NCBI GenBank assembly: GCA_019096195.1
Contig: JAGTXK010000185.1
Coordinates: forward strand, 248,001 to 312,000
From: Boletus sp. NGJ
Taxonomy: Eukaryota > Basidiomycota > Agaricomycetes > Boletales > Boletaceae
Reading direction: 5' to 3'
DNA: 64,000 bases
Shown: in pieces, positions 19,193 to 31,750 of the stretch
Layout of the letters: each line of letters starts with the position of its first letter
How positions within the stretch are numbered: the stretch's first letter is position 1
Notes under the pieces: model-generated
What the model saw: the letters and a program-made list of their open reading frames with translations, nothing else
Database searches by the model: none
Told to the model about the DNA's origin: nothing
Program-made: the position numbers and the translations under genes

Positions 19193-20430
19193 ATGAGAGG
19201 TGTCGGTGTACAACCTACACCAATCTATCCTCCGATACAACATCTGGTGCCAACAATTCACAGAGAATTCCGAAGCGGCTGGATCTCTGCCCCCAATCCA
19301 AGAACCTGCCGCAACCTCCATCAGGGTCAACATCCCATCCCCCGTGAGAACACCCCAGGCCCCACTGCCAGCCCATCCACTACCATCCCCCCGTCACCAC
19401 CATCCGGCCAGAATTCACCTGGGCTGCCAAGAGTGCCAGCGCATGGGTTCCCACTGACTTCCCCCCGAATTGGAAAGAGCTTGGCCTCAAAGCTGGATCA
19501 TTATGACAGCAACAAGGATCAATTTGTCCAGTGGTGGCGAACAATGACCCTGTACTTAAACAGATTCGAAACAGAGCTGATGGACTGGCAGAAGATTCTC
19601 ATTACCCTTTCATATATGCGAGGCGAAAATGCGGCAGGCTGCTTTTCAGATTTACCAGCCGAGGGCAATGCATATACTCTTGTAAGCTTCAAATTCTTCG
19701 TCAAAAAACTGAAGAAAACGTTCCAACCCACAGGTCTTGTGTGAATGGCAGAGCAAAAGCTCTTCACACTGAAGCAAGGGAAGGACGTGGTCAAGGACTA
19801 TTTCACTCAACTATACCAGCTGGCCACCAAGGCCAAGTTCAATGTCAGAGTCAACAGGCGAACCATTGTGAACCAGATCTGACACCAGGCATGCAACAAC
19901 CTGCTCAAATACATTGAGAGGTACAAACCCGACCTCATCGACAGTACGGACGTTCGCGAGTGGGAAGAAGCATTGGTGAGGGCCAAAGAAGTCCTCAGTG
20001 CCATTGCAGAAAGGAAGAAGGTCACTTCCATATATGCCACTGGCCCAACCTACAACCCCAGGTTCATCCCCCGTCCTCAATACACCCCACCCGCCAGAGC
20101 TCTGCCAGCTCCACAACCCCCGATGCCCGCAGCGCATCCACACCCTCAACAAACCGGCACGTTCACCGGACGAGGCACTCCCATGGAGCTCGACAAAGTG
20201 TGTGCAGCTGGGATCTGCCACAAATGCTCGAAACCATGGCCTTGTGCCGACCACCCTCCACACCCCCGCCCTTGTCAAGCGAGGGGCATCGTAATCAACG
20301 GGCAAGAAGTGGCCCCAGAGATGTTCAAAAGAATAAGGACGATGATGACGGGTGCAGAACGGGCAGAGTCCGCAGTAGAATATGCTCCCGATGTACAGAA
20401 TGATTCGTCTTTTCTCCTCGTACAGTAGAT
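19193..20430 (+). pseudogene. E gag region
   Basis: Pro-rich N-terminal part, then a gag capsid-like segment (GKSLASKLDHYDSNKDQF, WWRTMTLYLNRFETELMD, LSYMRGENAAGCFSDL), a Pro-rich linker and, at about 20,215-20,280, an unusual Cys/His cluster starting CHKCSKPWPCADH with two more cysteines. The spacing differs from the CCHC knuckle of D gag, a clear family marker. The element is broken; this is a fossil part. Confidence 0.78.
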
Positions 20431-20459
20431 AGCAACCAACCTGCTGTACAAAACCCTAA

Positions 20460-21240
20460 GTCATTGCAAAGAAAACATTTCGCAGTCTTAAGCAGTAACG
20501 AGGTTGAATCAATGGAGGTCCATGTGAACCTTCCAAAAACACAAAAAATCACCATCCTGAGTCATCCTAAAGCTGAGCGGAAGGTGGTATTCCACCTGTT
20601 GGCAAAAAGAGACGACAGACCGAACGACTTGCAGATGATACCGCAAAAACACCCCAAGGAGAATGGACGAAAGGAAGAGATGTCCTCTCATTCCTGGCTA
20701 AACATGCTAGACCTCTGGTCTATGTGATGGATAAAGGCCCAGGTAGAACACTCTGATGTCGAATGAAGCATCAGGCACCTGAAGTCCTTCATCCACAATG
20801 CCAGAATGATTGAAGTGTTTTGGGACCTCATCCAGGAACTTCAAAGAATGACATCAGAAGACACGTACTGGGTATTGAGGGACCTACAAACCCCCCCCCC
20901 GATTCTGAAGGGCATCCCCACACGTGACAAGAAGGAACTCCCTTGAAATTCCAGTGAGACTAAGCACCTCGAGCAGAGAACAAACAGAAGTCAAAGCACT
21001 CATCGACTCCAGATGCACCAGATCATTGATCCACAAGGACTTCATTGCAGAAAAGGGGGTGCAAATGCACGTGCTACCTCGCACCCTGACCGTGTATAAC
21101 GCTGACGGCACTGCCAATGCCGGAGGCAAGATTGAAAAGTCGTTATTGTCAAACTCCAGGTCCAAGACCACAAGGAACAAATTGCCCTAGCAGTAACCAA
21201 CCTAGGACCAAATATCATCTTTCTAGGACACGACTGGCTG
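20460..21240 (+). pseudogene. E linker and protease region
   Basis: Linker with VHVNLPKTQKITIL and VVFHLLAKRDDRPNDLQ (about 20,515-20,645), then a retropepsin-like segment EVKALIDSRCTRSLIHKDF at about 20,985-21,045 and LGPNIIFLGHDWLKMHNLAI at about 21,205-21,260. Position and second landmark fit the protease of this family. Fossil part. Confidence 0.65.
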
Positions 21241-22860
21241 AAAATGCATAACCTGGCCATCGACTGGAAAACAGGACGAATCTCATTCCGATGTGGAAAC
21301 AACCACACTGTTGCATCGGTCGACGATGAAGATGACGAACAGGACAAAGACTTCACCCCTTCGCAGGGGGATTGGCTATTCCGACTGGACAACGACAAAT
21401 ACATACACAACATCGCCACAAAAGTAGCCATCAAGGACTATGTCCAGAAAAAGAAAAAGACCTTCGAGGAAGCGGCCCCCGAATACGTCCATGAATTCAA
21501 GGACATGTTCATAAAAGAAAGCTTTGATGCCCTCCCTGCCGAGACGCCCCTGGGACCACACGATCGAACTGCTCCCAGGAAACCATGAGGTGGACTGCAA
21601 GGTGTACCCCCTCAACCCGGGAGAGCAGAAAGAGCTGGACACCTTTCTCAAAGAGAATCTCAAATTCAGATGCATACACCTGTCCAAATCCCCCTTTGCA
21701 TCAGCCTTCTTCTTCATCAAAAAGAAGGATGGACGCCTCCGCCCTGTACAAGACTACTGCAAACTCAATGCGGTGACTCGTCGCAATCAATACCCCCTCC
21801 TCCTAATCACTGAGCTCATCGACAAACTCAAGGCTGCAAGATACTACACCAAATTCGACGTAAGGTGGGGGAATAACAATGTGCGAATGGCCAAAGGAGA
21901 CGAGTGGAAAGCCGCATTCTGGACAAACCACAGACTCTTTGAACCCCTCGTGATGTTCTTTGGACTCACCAACTCCCCCGCAACGTTCCAAACAATAATG
22001 AATGTGCTATTCAAGGAGTTGGTAGACCGAGGCAGAGTGGTGGTCTATATCGATAACATCATGATATTCACGAGAACGATAGAAGAACACCAAAAAGTAG
22101 TACAAGAAGTGCTACAAATATTGCGCGACACCCACGTGTACCTATGACACGACAAGTGTGACTTCAAAGTCCAAGAAACCGAGTTCCTAGGACTCATTGT
22201 CATGCAAGACAAGGTCAGGATGGACAAGAAGAAGGTCTCTGCCATCGCTGATTGGCCCACCCCAACATTCAAGAAGCCACTCCAAGGCTTCCTCGGCTTC
22301 CTCAACTTCTACTGACGATTCATCAAAAACTTCGCCATGATAGCGCGACCACTCAACACGCTCACATCGGTGAAGAAAGACTTCGTCTGGACAGACAACT
22401 GCCAAAAGGCCTTCGAAGACCTCAAAGCAACCATCATGCATGCCCCCACCCTCACCATGCCAATGGACACTGACCTCTACTGAGTCAAAACTGACAGTTC
22501 CAGCATTGGCATTGGCGCTGTACTCTCACAGAAGCAAGATGGGACCTGGCACCCCATCGCCTTCATATCCCACTCTCTCAATGATGCGGAGAGGAATTAC
22601 CACACAGCCGACCTTGAGATGCTTGCAATCATCTACGCCCTCAATGAGTGGCGTCAATACCTCCTTGATGTGGCACACCCAGTCGAAATCCTCACTGATC
22701 ACAAAAACCTGGAGTTCTTCCACCGCCCCCAAGACCTCTCCCATCACCAAGCCTGGTGGCAGCAGATTGTTCAGGAATACTCCCTGACTATCACTCACCA
22801 ATTGGGCAAAACCAACCCCGCCGACCCTCTGTCCTGGAGGTCAGACTTTGAAAAGGGGGT
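21240..22860 (+). pseudogene. E reverse transcriptase and RNase H region
   Basis: RT segment with NHEVDCKVYPLNPGEQ, SAFFFIKKKDGRLRPVQDY, FDVRWGNNNVRMAKGDEW and the YIDN catalytic region (about 21,580-22,060); thumb LQGFLGFLNFY near 22,280-22,310. RNase H follows with GIGAVLSQKQDG, ERNYHTADLEMLAIIYALNEW and LTDHKNLEFFHRPQDL (about 22,510-22,740). Fossil part. Confidence 0.85.
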
Positions 22861-23089
22861 GGAACTCAACAACACCACCCAGACCCTCCTCCCAGACGCC
22901 CTTTTTTCACTGCCAGTGTCCATCAGCGCAGTCGCCCCACCCAGCACCCTCTTGAGAATAACAAAGCTGCAATACAAGCTCGAGAAATTCACAAAGGAGG
23001 GGCTCGCAAAGGATAACACCCACTGGGCAAGGAAGGATAGGCTCGTAATGTGGAAAGGCCTCACCTACGTCCCAAATGATGAAAAGCTA

Positions 23090-24040
23090 TGAGAGGACAT
23101 TATCATGGCCAACCACAACCACCCAATTGCAGGACACCCCGGCATAAAAAGGACCTGCGATCTCATCATGAGCGAGTACTACTGGCCGTCGCTCCAAAAG
23201 GACGTTGAGGGGTACATTAGGGGCTGCGATACGTGCCAGAAGGTGAAGGCCAAGACCATTGCCATCCACACACCCCTTCACCCAAACGAAATCCCATCCT
23301 TGCCATGGGAAATCATCTCCGTCGACCTCATCAGCCCACTCCCCCAATCACAAGGGAAAAACACAATACTCGTCATTGTTGACCACTTCTCGAAGATGAT
23401 CCACCTCACCCCAGTCATGGACACCATCATGTTGCAGGGAGTCGCCACCATCTTCTGTGACCAAGTGTTCAAGCTTCACAGAACCCCCCGAAAAGTCATA
23501 TTGGACTGGGGCACACAATTCATGTCCTCGTTCATGTGAGACCTGTATGCCCTCCTCAATATCAAAGCCAACCCGCCCACAGCATACCACCTGCAGACCG
23601 ATGGATAGATGGAGCGAATCAATCAAGAGGTGGAGAAATACCTGCGAGTCTATGTGAACCATAGGCAAACTGACTGGGTGGAGTGGCTCCCACTTGCAGA
23701 GTTTGCCCACAATTCACAGACGACGAGTGCCACAGGAGTGTCACCATTCCTACTCAACTACGGACAACAACCCCTGCTCCCCAACAAGCAGATTGAAGTC
23801 CGGAATGAGTCAGCTACAGACTTCATGAAGAAGATGAAGAATCACCATGAGGCAGCCAAGAGTGCACTAGAAAAAGTGGCCATAGTCATGAAAAAGAATC
23901 ACGACAAACAGACTGCCCTGTCAATGAACTATACAACCAGCCAGCAGGTCCTCCTTGAAGGGACCAACATCCACACCAACCAACTGACAAAGAAGTTCAA
24001 CGACAAGTGTTATGGCCCCTTCAAGGTGAAATGAAAGGTA
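23090..24040 (+). pseudogene. E integrase region
   Basis: Zinc segment HNHPIAGHPGIKRTCDL with CDTCQKVKAK (about 23,115-23,250), core landmarks WEIISVDLISPLPQS (about 23,310-23,350) and WGTQFMSSF (about 23,505-23,535), then EWLPLAEFAHNSQT (about 23,680-23,725). Fossil part. Confidence 0.85.
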
Positions 24041-24069
24041 GGCAAAGCATTCTACAAGCTAGAGATCCT

Positions 24070-24550
24070 GAAGATGTGGCATGGTATCCACCTGGTCTTC
24101 CATGAATCCCTACTCATGCCCTACCACGTCGGCATCACAAAGTCGCAAGCCAAACCGAAATCACCGCCACCAGTGATCATCCAACAGGAGGAAGAGCACG
24201 AAGTCCAGGAGGTGGTGGATTCGAGAAAACATAGGGGGAAAATGGAGTACCTCATACACTGGAAGGGTTACCTGAAGGAGGAATGCACTTGGGAACCCAA
24301 GACCAATGCCGGGAACGCCTCCAAGCTCATTGAGAAGTTCCACACATCCAACCCCTCAGCCATCTGCTCACTCACTGAAGCATGCAACTGCCCGATGTGC
24401 GTACGCCAAACCCCCCTCTTTGCCAACACCTCCTTTCATGCCTATGCCACCTCCCTTAACCACCTACCCGACCACCTGTTCAAAATCCCCCAACCCGACA
24501 CAGAACCACTTCTCTCCAGCATCATGGTTGACCGGGAGTTCGACCCCTGA
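24070..24550 (+). pseudogene. E chromodomain and C-terminus
   Basis: HLVFHESLLMPYH, an acidic hinge (QQEEEHEVQEVVDSRKH) and a chromodomain EYLIHWKGYLKEECTWEP (about 24,245-24,300) with a Pro-rich tail. It closes pol just before the polypurine tract. Confidence 0.85.
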
Positions 24551-24561
24551 AAAGGGGGTAA
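24550..24561 (+). promoter_or_regulatory. E polypurine tract
   Basis: AAAAGGGGGTAA directly upstream of the 3' LTR. Confidence 0.8.
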
Positions 24562-24862
24562 TGAAATGTTTTCACTTTTACTCCATAGACACTTATGATA
24601 CTTAGCTAGCAGATGCTTACATATTAGCCAAGGGACTAGGTCTAGGCCCACGACATCATACATACGTCACAGAATCGCCTAGAACATTATGTCACCATTC
24701 TAGTACATTCCACACCGGCCCTAAAGGCTGGCCTGTGCTCAAGCCCGTATACTATATAAAGTAGCATACTCTGTAGTAGATATGCATTCTTAGAATTGCC
24801 TTTATACACTTGGAATATCGTTCTTAGGAGCGACTCTAAGTGTTGTGGGTCTTTTTCTTTCA
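24562..24862 (+). repeat. E 3' LTR
   Basis: 301 bp copy of 17,862-18,162, followed by the target duplication ATAGA and then by the D2 integrase. Confidence 0.94.
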
Positions 24863-24867
24863 ATAGA

Positions 24868-27523
24868 CCAGCTATGGTCTCGGAATAAAATAGCTAAATC
24901 CTTGGATGAACACATATTGTATGTAGGTATAAACACTACTGCTTTAGAGAATCAATCAACAACAACGCAAATAGCTGTGAATGATTGTGAAGGTGGTAAA
25001 CCTATTATAAAGTGTACCAATAAATCTTCCCACGGTCTTTTTGCTGCAGGTAAAGGAATAATTTTTCCTGCCAGTGCTTTTTGGTTACCCTTCATGAGAG
25101 TGCACACTTGGCAGTGATCTATGTATGTTTTGACGTCCTTTGTGACTCCTGGCCACGAAAAATATTGAGAAAGAGTATGTATAGTTTTAGAATGTCCTCC
25201 ATGACCAGTGATGGAGGAGTCATGACATAAGGTTATGAGTTCTGTATGTAAGGATTCAGGAACAAAGATTTTGTCTTTTTCATTTTTGAATACATTTAGA
25301 TTTGAATAGAAAAGGAAGTTATTGATAGCGTCGACATTATATTTTTTGGATTCTTTTTGTATTTTTGTAAAGAAATCAGAAGATAAAGAAACATTGTTTA
25401 TAAAAATGGATGGAGGGAGGACAGTGACATTTTGATTGTGATCAACTACAGTGTCACTGTGATCGGCTCTTCCATTCAATGATTCTGGTTTATAAATAAA
25501 AAGGTAGTTGAATTTTGAAGTAAGGCGTGCCAGCACGCTTGTTGTCCACTGAGTATTTGTGGTTTTTTCCAATATTCTAAGTTTTTGTGATCGGTCCAGA
25601 TTTCAAATTTTTCCCAACCGATTAAATAGTGGCACCACTCTTCCAGTGCCCAAATTACTGCAAGTAATTCTTTATTATAAATGGGGTAATTGCGCTCTGT
25701 GCTATTGAAAGAATGTGAAATGAAGGTGATTGGTTGCCAGTTACCGTCTTTACATAATGTTGAGAGCACAGCTCCCATTGCGATGTCTGAGGTGTCAGTT
25801 TCCATGTGTACTTCTTGATCACAATTAGGATACACAAGAAGCGGTGCTTCCATGAATTTTCTTTTTAAAGTTTTGAAAGCTTGTTGTTGATTAGGTCCCC
25901 ATTTGAATGGAACGTCTTTCTTGGTAAGATTGTTCAAGGGATGTGCAATTTCTGTGAAGCCTTCTATGAATCTCCTGTAATAATTACAAAGGCCGAGGAA
26001 TCCCTGGAGCTGCTTTAGTCGTGTGGGAACTGGCCAATCCATGACCCCTGCCACTTTCTTCAACTGCATCTCTACCCCCTTTTTAGATACAACCTTTCCT
26101 AGGAAATTCTACTTTGTCTGCAGAGAAGGTGCACTTTTCTGGTTTTACATAAAGGTCATTCTCGCACAAGCAATGGAGAACTTCCTTTATAACTTCTTCA
26201 TGCTGTTCTTTCGACTTCCCAGAAGTAAATACCATACAGTCATCAATGTAGATGATAACTACCACATACATGTCATTAAAGATATCGTTCATTATAGTTT
26301 GAAAGGTGGGGGGAGAGTTTGTGAGTCCAAAATACATTACCATAGGTTCATATGCTCCAATAGGTGTTATGAATGCCACTTTCCATTCATTACCTTCTTT
26401 GATGCATACATTGTTGTATCCCCATCGGAGATCCATTGCTGTAAACATGTCCACATTCTTGAGCCTGTCAATTAATTGCAGAATTAAAGGGAGAGGATAG
26501 GAATTCTTTATAGTTCCTTTGTTTAAATATCAGTAATCCATTACCATTCGTTTTTTACCATCCTTTTTTGGAATAAAGAAAACTGGAGATGTTTGTGGGG
26601 ATTTAAAAGGTTTGATATATCCCTTCTTGACTTCTTTCTCGATGAACACCCTGACTTCTTCTATTTCAATGTCCGAAAGGGGAATAACATGTTCTTTCTT
26701 TGGAGAGAAATCTTCCTTGAGATCTATGGCATGATCCCAATGCTTTCTTAAGGGTGTTCGTTGAGATTCTTGTTTGGAGAAAACATCTAAAAACTCATGA
26801 TAAGTCAGTGGTACTTTTTCTTTTAGTCCTTCTTCTATAGTATGTAAATTGACAGGAGAGTACAAAGAAGATGGTCCAAGTCCCATCATTTTACAATAGG
26901 ATGTGCAATGAGGAAAGAAAATTGTCTGTTTTACCCAATCGATATTGGGATTGTGGCGGTAAAGCCAGTCATACCCGATGATCATTCAATGGGTTCCCAA
27001 TTTAGATATGTAAGTGTCAATGACTTTGTAATGTTCTTGTACTTCCATGATCAGTATTACCGCATGACGAATCAGTCCGATAGCTCCTTCCGATCCATCT
27101 GCATTATGTATCTTAATTGGGTTTCCAATGTCATAAAAGGTAATACTATGGTGATTAACATAATCTTGGTCAATAAAAGTATGTGATGCTTCCGAGTCCA
27201 AGAGGGATTTGAACTGGTAATGCAACCACTGTCCATTGATGTTGCATGACACGACAGTTTCAAGTGAGAATTCACCGCCATAGGATAATGTCGATGCTTG
27301 GTTTAACGTGACTTTAGTGGTTTTATATAGAAGAGATTTTTTGTTGTTTTACAAGGGAATTAAGCACACTTAAATCTAGTGCCACGCTCGAATGAGACAC
27401 CCTTGTGAAATGTATTGATAATTTAGATAAGACAGTAGAGAGATTGGAGATAGGAAAATCTGTATCTGTATAGTTTGTAAAAGAAGAATTTTGTTCTTGC
27501 TGCTGAATTCCCTCGATACTCAT
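24868..27523 (-). pseudogene. D2 pol: protease, RT, RNase H and start of integrase
   Basis: Reading leftwards on the minus strand from 27,523: protease-like (FKSLLDSEASHTFIDQDYV, about 27,150-27,210), MIIGYDWLYRHNPNIDW (about 26,935-26,985), RT ([22 protein letters not shown] near 26,240), thumb GFLGLCNYYRRFIEGF, RNase H and integrase zinc segment (GHGGHSKTIHTLSQYF). Same family as D1, with more breaks. Fossil part. Confidence 0.87.
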
Positions 27524-28690
27524 TGGCATTGTCCATTTAAAGCCTTGGCTGCTTGTGCCTTGGCCTCAACCTCAAATTTATCTCTGTAGTACACCTCTGC
27601 CTCTTCTAAGACATATGACCTTGATGCTACACTTGTTACTGCTGTAGCTGCAGGAGGGGGAGGGAGCAGTCATTCTGAATAGTGTTGTTGAGCCTGGGGT
27701 TGGTTAAAAAACATGGGATACTCGTTTTCTCCCGGTTATTGCTCTACATAGGAACCTTGGTTCCAATCCCAGACTTGTCTTTGCTGAGGTGGAGGACTAT
27801 TTCAATGGAAAGGGTTTGTCAGACAGTTGGGCTTGATGTGCCCGGGTTTCCCACAATGTAAACAGGTTCTGGTATCTTTTGATGGTCCAGCCTGCTGGAT
27901 GCCTATTTTCATGGGGGGACTGTGGCCTGGTTAAGCACCTGTTGTCATAAATTGAGGACAATAAGATTGTTGTGGGGGTTGCCCATACAGAGGGGGGAAG
28001 GACAATTTTGGAGGGTAGTGTGAGGTGTTGACAGGCAGTCCACACTCTGTCTGCATCTGCTCAAACACTCTACCAATAACTTGATACGTTATCACCAGAT
28101 CCTCATAGTCATAATTTCTCGCTGAGTTGTTTAGATCAGACCTTTCATAGATTTTGAAATCTACTGTCTTTTTTATGAGGATGGTGGCATGATGGTCATT
28201 GATCAACGCCTCTTTCCCTATGATCTCGAACCTTTGCAGGAACTGATCAATAGGATGTCCATTTTGTCGTAGAACCTCCAATTTCTTAAGAGACTCATGG
28301 GAGAGAGTGTTGATGCAGAAATGTGTCTGAATTTGTTCCTACATCTTTTTTTGTGTTGGCCAGGCTGAATCTCCTTTTGCTGGCAACATGTTTCCTTGTG
28401 CGTCAGTCTCAATGATGTCTTCTTGGTTGAGGTAATACTCAAGCATCAATTGAGTGAATCCTTCCGCTTTTCCTTCAAGACGTGAAAGGACTGCAATGTT
28501 CAGGATCTTATTGTTTTTCCATTGTTGTGCATCAACCTAAGGATGCAGTTTGACCCACCAAACTTGGAAGGTTGATCGATTGCCATCCTATTTACCAGGA
28601 TCAACAATCTTCTTTGAGACACTTTCTTTTTCACATTCCTAAGTTAGGTCGGTGAGCTTTTTGACGAGATCGTCTATGTCCAGACAAGAC
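27520..28690 (-). pseudogene. D2 gag region
   Basis: Minus-strand gag of the D family, with the capsid-like segment (QKFE/QRFEI..KEA type) and the CCHC knuckle near 27,820-27,870. Its 3' end overlaps pol by ATGA at 27,520-27,523, as in D1 and D3. Fossil part. Confidence 0.8.
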
Positions 28691-28929
28691 ACACTTGGTT
28701 ACAGGTTTTAGGAATGATGAATTGTGATTCGATAGAGTGTGAAAGCTGAGGATGGTCAGAGAGGTCTTTGTCTTTTAGGATTTGCCTTATAGGTCTTCCT
28801 TGGTCGTTTTTCTTTCAGTACCTTACTACTTGGTATTTCACAACCAGGTTCTGGGGTACCTATGTAAGAGTCAAAGTATAGGTCATTGAAAATGATGGGC
28901 AAATATGTGGGGCGAACCAGAGTATAACT

Positions 28930-29170
28930 GTCATACTACAGACAGGTGTGCACGGGAAAAAGGCGAGATAAATTCCCTTATTGCAACTACGTGACGTCAC
29001 AGGTGATCACGCGAACCTGGGTTCACTATCGTAGAACCAGCATATACTTGAGTCGGCACCCACTTGAGAAAGGAGGCTAGTGCACTATGCCTAACAGCAA
29101 CTTTATCTGTATTTATAATGCCAGACGAGCATATACAACTAGTATTTCACTGAGTACTATACTCGTCACC
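28930..29170 (-). promoter_or_regulatory. D2 leader block
   Basis: Minus-strand copy of the leader shared by families D and E, including the pieces corresponding to CCTGTGACGTCA, GGTTCGCGTGATC and GGCATAGTGCACTAG. Confidence 0.65.
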
Positions 29171-29269
29171 ATCAAGTGGTGAAGACTAGAGATGTCACTT
29201 AAAATGCTGGGCCTGCATATCTCTCCTTAGCTCTGGAGTCCGAGCGTTGTGTATGCAGTCTAATCCAAG

Positions 29270-29745
29270 TGTTATGAACCTTTCAGAAACACAACCACAA
29301 GGCTCAATGCTTGCAGTCTACACTAGTCCTTGCTCAACAAATGAGGTGGGGAGTTGTTCTCTGTACTATGCCAACCCTACAATGACCAGAGTGGTCAAGG
29401 CAATGAGTTGTTGGAGCAGAATACAAATGGATTAGACTGGGGATTCCAGTCGTCAAAGTGCTACTTTATTTATGTACAGGGATGATGCACAGACCAAGCT
29501 GTGCATGTGATAAATTACTTTATATAGTAAGACAGAGATTAATGAGGCTATGTGAGGAGAGCGGAAATTAAAAGGTCATGGATCACATGAGGTATGATGT
29601 CATTTGACGTCATAGGTTCTAGACCATATTATGTAATTGTTCCCATGGTCATGTGCACAGTCACGTGACTTGAGAAGAAAAGATTTGATGAAATGAAAAG
29701 TTAAGTATCAAAGTGAAAAGTTTAAAATTATTGTATATTATAACA
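29270..29745 (-). repeat. D2 5' LTR
   Basis: 476 bp copy of 16,398-16,873. On the minus strand the self-priming arms are intact: AGTCTAATCCA inside the LTR and TGGATTAGACT just beyond it (about 29,257-29,267). Confidence 0.93.
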
Positions 29746-31750
29746 AGAACAACTGTTATCTACTGTACTAGAAGAAAAGACAAATCTTGGGCAATGTCTG
29801 AGGCATATTCTACAGTGGGCTCTGCCTGTTCAGCATCCATCATCATGGTGTGTATACTAGTGAACATCTCCAGGAATACTTCTTGTCCATTTATTATGAT
29901 GCCCCTCACTTGGCAAGAGTGGGGGCACAGGGGGTGATCAGCACATGACCAGGGCTTCGAGCACTTATGACATACTCCAGCCACACATGCTTTATCAAGC
30001 TCTATGGGAGCACCTTGACCAGTGAATGTGCTGGTTGCATTTGGGTGAGGTTTTGCTGCAGGAGTGGCTGCAATGGTGGAGGAAGGGCCCACAGGGGCAG
30101 TGTATTGAGGGCATGGTGTGAAGTGGGGGGCATAGATAGGGCCTGTTGCATAGACTAACCATTTCCTGTGGGTGATCTCTATGAGGATGTCCAAGGCTTT
30201 GACTAGGGTGGTCTCCCAGTCATAAACATTGATGGATTCTATCAGGGCTGGCTGATTCCTTTCCACAAATTCCACCATGTCAGAGTGTACTGCTCACCTC
30301 ACCAAGTCCACCATTACTCTCCTGTTGTAGCCAATATTAAACTCAGCCTCCTCGGCGTAGTAATAGAGCTTGATGAAATAGTCTTCCACCATATTCTTTC
30401 TTTGTTTTAGACCCATGAGTTTCTGTTGTGCTACATGCTTCAGGTTTGCAGGTTAGAAGTTCTTTTTGAGCTTTTCATCAAAGCTCACAAAGGTGAGAAT
30501 GTGGACAGCTCCCTATGCCATCATCAAGTCTTCAAATCTTCCTGCTGAGTTGCTACAGCAAAGATATAATAGCACAATTAAGATTTTTTAATAGTCTTGG
30601 GAAGTGGTTTCAAAACCCAATAAGTATAGTTTCATCATCCTCCACCAAGAGATGAACTTCTCCTTGTTGCCATTGTAGTACTCTGGCTTGGCTGCCAGGG
30701 ACTTGCCTAGCTTTGGCAAGGGTTCAGAGAAGCCGCACACTGCTGTCTGGAGGTTTCCTGGTGAGGAAGGAGAAGGGGGAGTTGGTGGAAGGGAATGATA
30801 GAGTAATGGTCATTGTGGCAGTAGCATTGCTGTGGTAAGGTTGGGTGGGGGAGGTGGTGGTGGTCCTACCACCATTCCCACTCTTTTGTAGATTCTCTAT
30901 CACGTATCAAAGGTGGCCAGCCATGTTCTGACCAGATCCCTGAGCAGCATGGAGTACTGTTGGTGAAGTAGAGGGTTTTATTGGTATGGTGGTTATGAGG
31001 CCAGATGGCATCTGTTGGCCCAAAAGTCCAAGTGGCAAGGCTGCCAGGGGATTTCTGGGTGAGAAAGCCTCCACTGGGGATCATTGTGTAGGGGTGGACA
31101 ATGCAGTATTAATGTCTTCAAGGGTGGCGGCCATGGCCACAAATGTGGTGCCTTAAGAGGGGCCTGATGTTGATGCTGGGGAGTTGAAACTCATTGTCAG
31201 TGAAGGAAATGGAGTGCTGTGAGTATTTCAATGAGTATATCAGTTGGTCTAATGTGGCAGGTAAGAAAGTTCCAAAGCACACAATATAGGATATTAGGGT
31301 GTGGACTGGGTTGACATGACATGATGGGTATAACCCAACAAAGATAGTGTCAGGAGTGGCTGGTAATAAATGGAAGTGGGGAATGGAGGCAACTGAGTGG
31401 CACTTGGTTGCATGCTCAAGAATTATATGGAATGATGGAGAGGTGGTCCTGTAAAGAGACCCTTGACAAGAGTGAAGATGGTCAAAGTGGAACCGGAAGA
31501 TAACTTTCATACTGCAGGAAGGTCTGCACAGGGAAAAGATGAGATAAATTCCCTTATCACACTGGCATGATGTTGCAGGTGATCATGCAAACCTGCCTTC
31601 TATAGCATCAAGGAGGGTATGGACTGCTAGGTACTCAGCAGATGATGGGGGCTAGTGCTCTATGCCTGGTAGCAATGTTATCCTTATTTAGTCCACTGGA
31701 CAAGCATATATGCAATGGCTTTGATGAGGGTCTACTCAGGTGTGTCACGC
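29746..31750 (-). mobile_element. C2: old Ty3/Gypsy relic, right piece (gag and leader)
   Basis: Minus-strand gag of the E family. About 29,760-30,278 holds the Cys/His cluster CHKCSKPWSCADH and flanking Pro-rich linker; 30,280-30,720 holds the capsid-like region; 30,720-31,510 the Pro-rich N-terminal part; about 31,500-31,735 the shared leader block. No clear E-type LTR follows, so the 5' end is uncertain. Broken many times and very CpG-poor. Confidence 0.78.

Larger units (their letters stand above)
17862..24862 (+). mobile_element. Element E: Ty3/Gypsy chromovirus, complete architecture
   Basis: 7.0 kb element with two 301 bp LTRs (17,862-18,162 and 24,562-24,862) and a perfect 5 bp target duplication ATAGA (17,857-17,861 and 24,863-24,867) inside the D2 integrase. 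Order: leader, gag, protease, RT, RNase H, integrase, chromodomain, polypurine tract. By eye the LTRs differ at 12 of 301 sites (4.0%), all transitions, eight of them CG against TG or CA. The frames carry about ten breaks, so it is a fossil, but CpG content is still high. Relics C1 and C2 are older members of this family. Confidence 0.94.
16398..29745 (-). mobile_element. Element D2: Ty3/Gypsy chromovirus, minus strand, host to nested E
   Basis: Second copy of the D family with two 476 bp LTRs (29,270-29,745 is 5', 16,398-16,873 is 3') and a perfect 5 bp target duplication AGAAC (16,393-16,397 and 29,746-29,750) inside relic C2. Gag, protease, RT, RNase H, integrase and chromodomain are present in order, interrupted in the integrase by element E (17,862-24,862). 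By eye the LTRs differ at 18 of 476 sites (3.8%), mostly transitions. Coding sequence is broken in more than ten places, noticeably more than D1. Confidence 0.93.
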
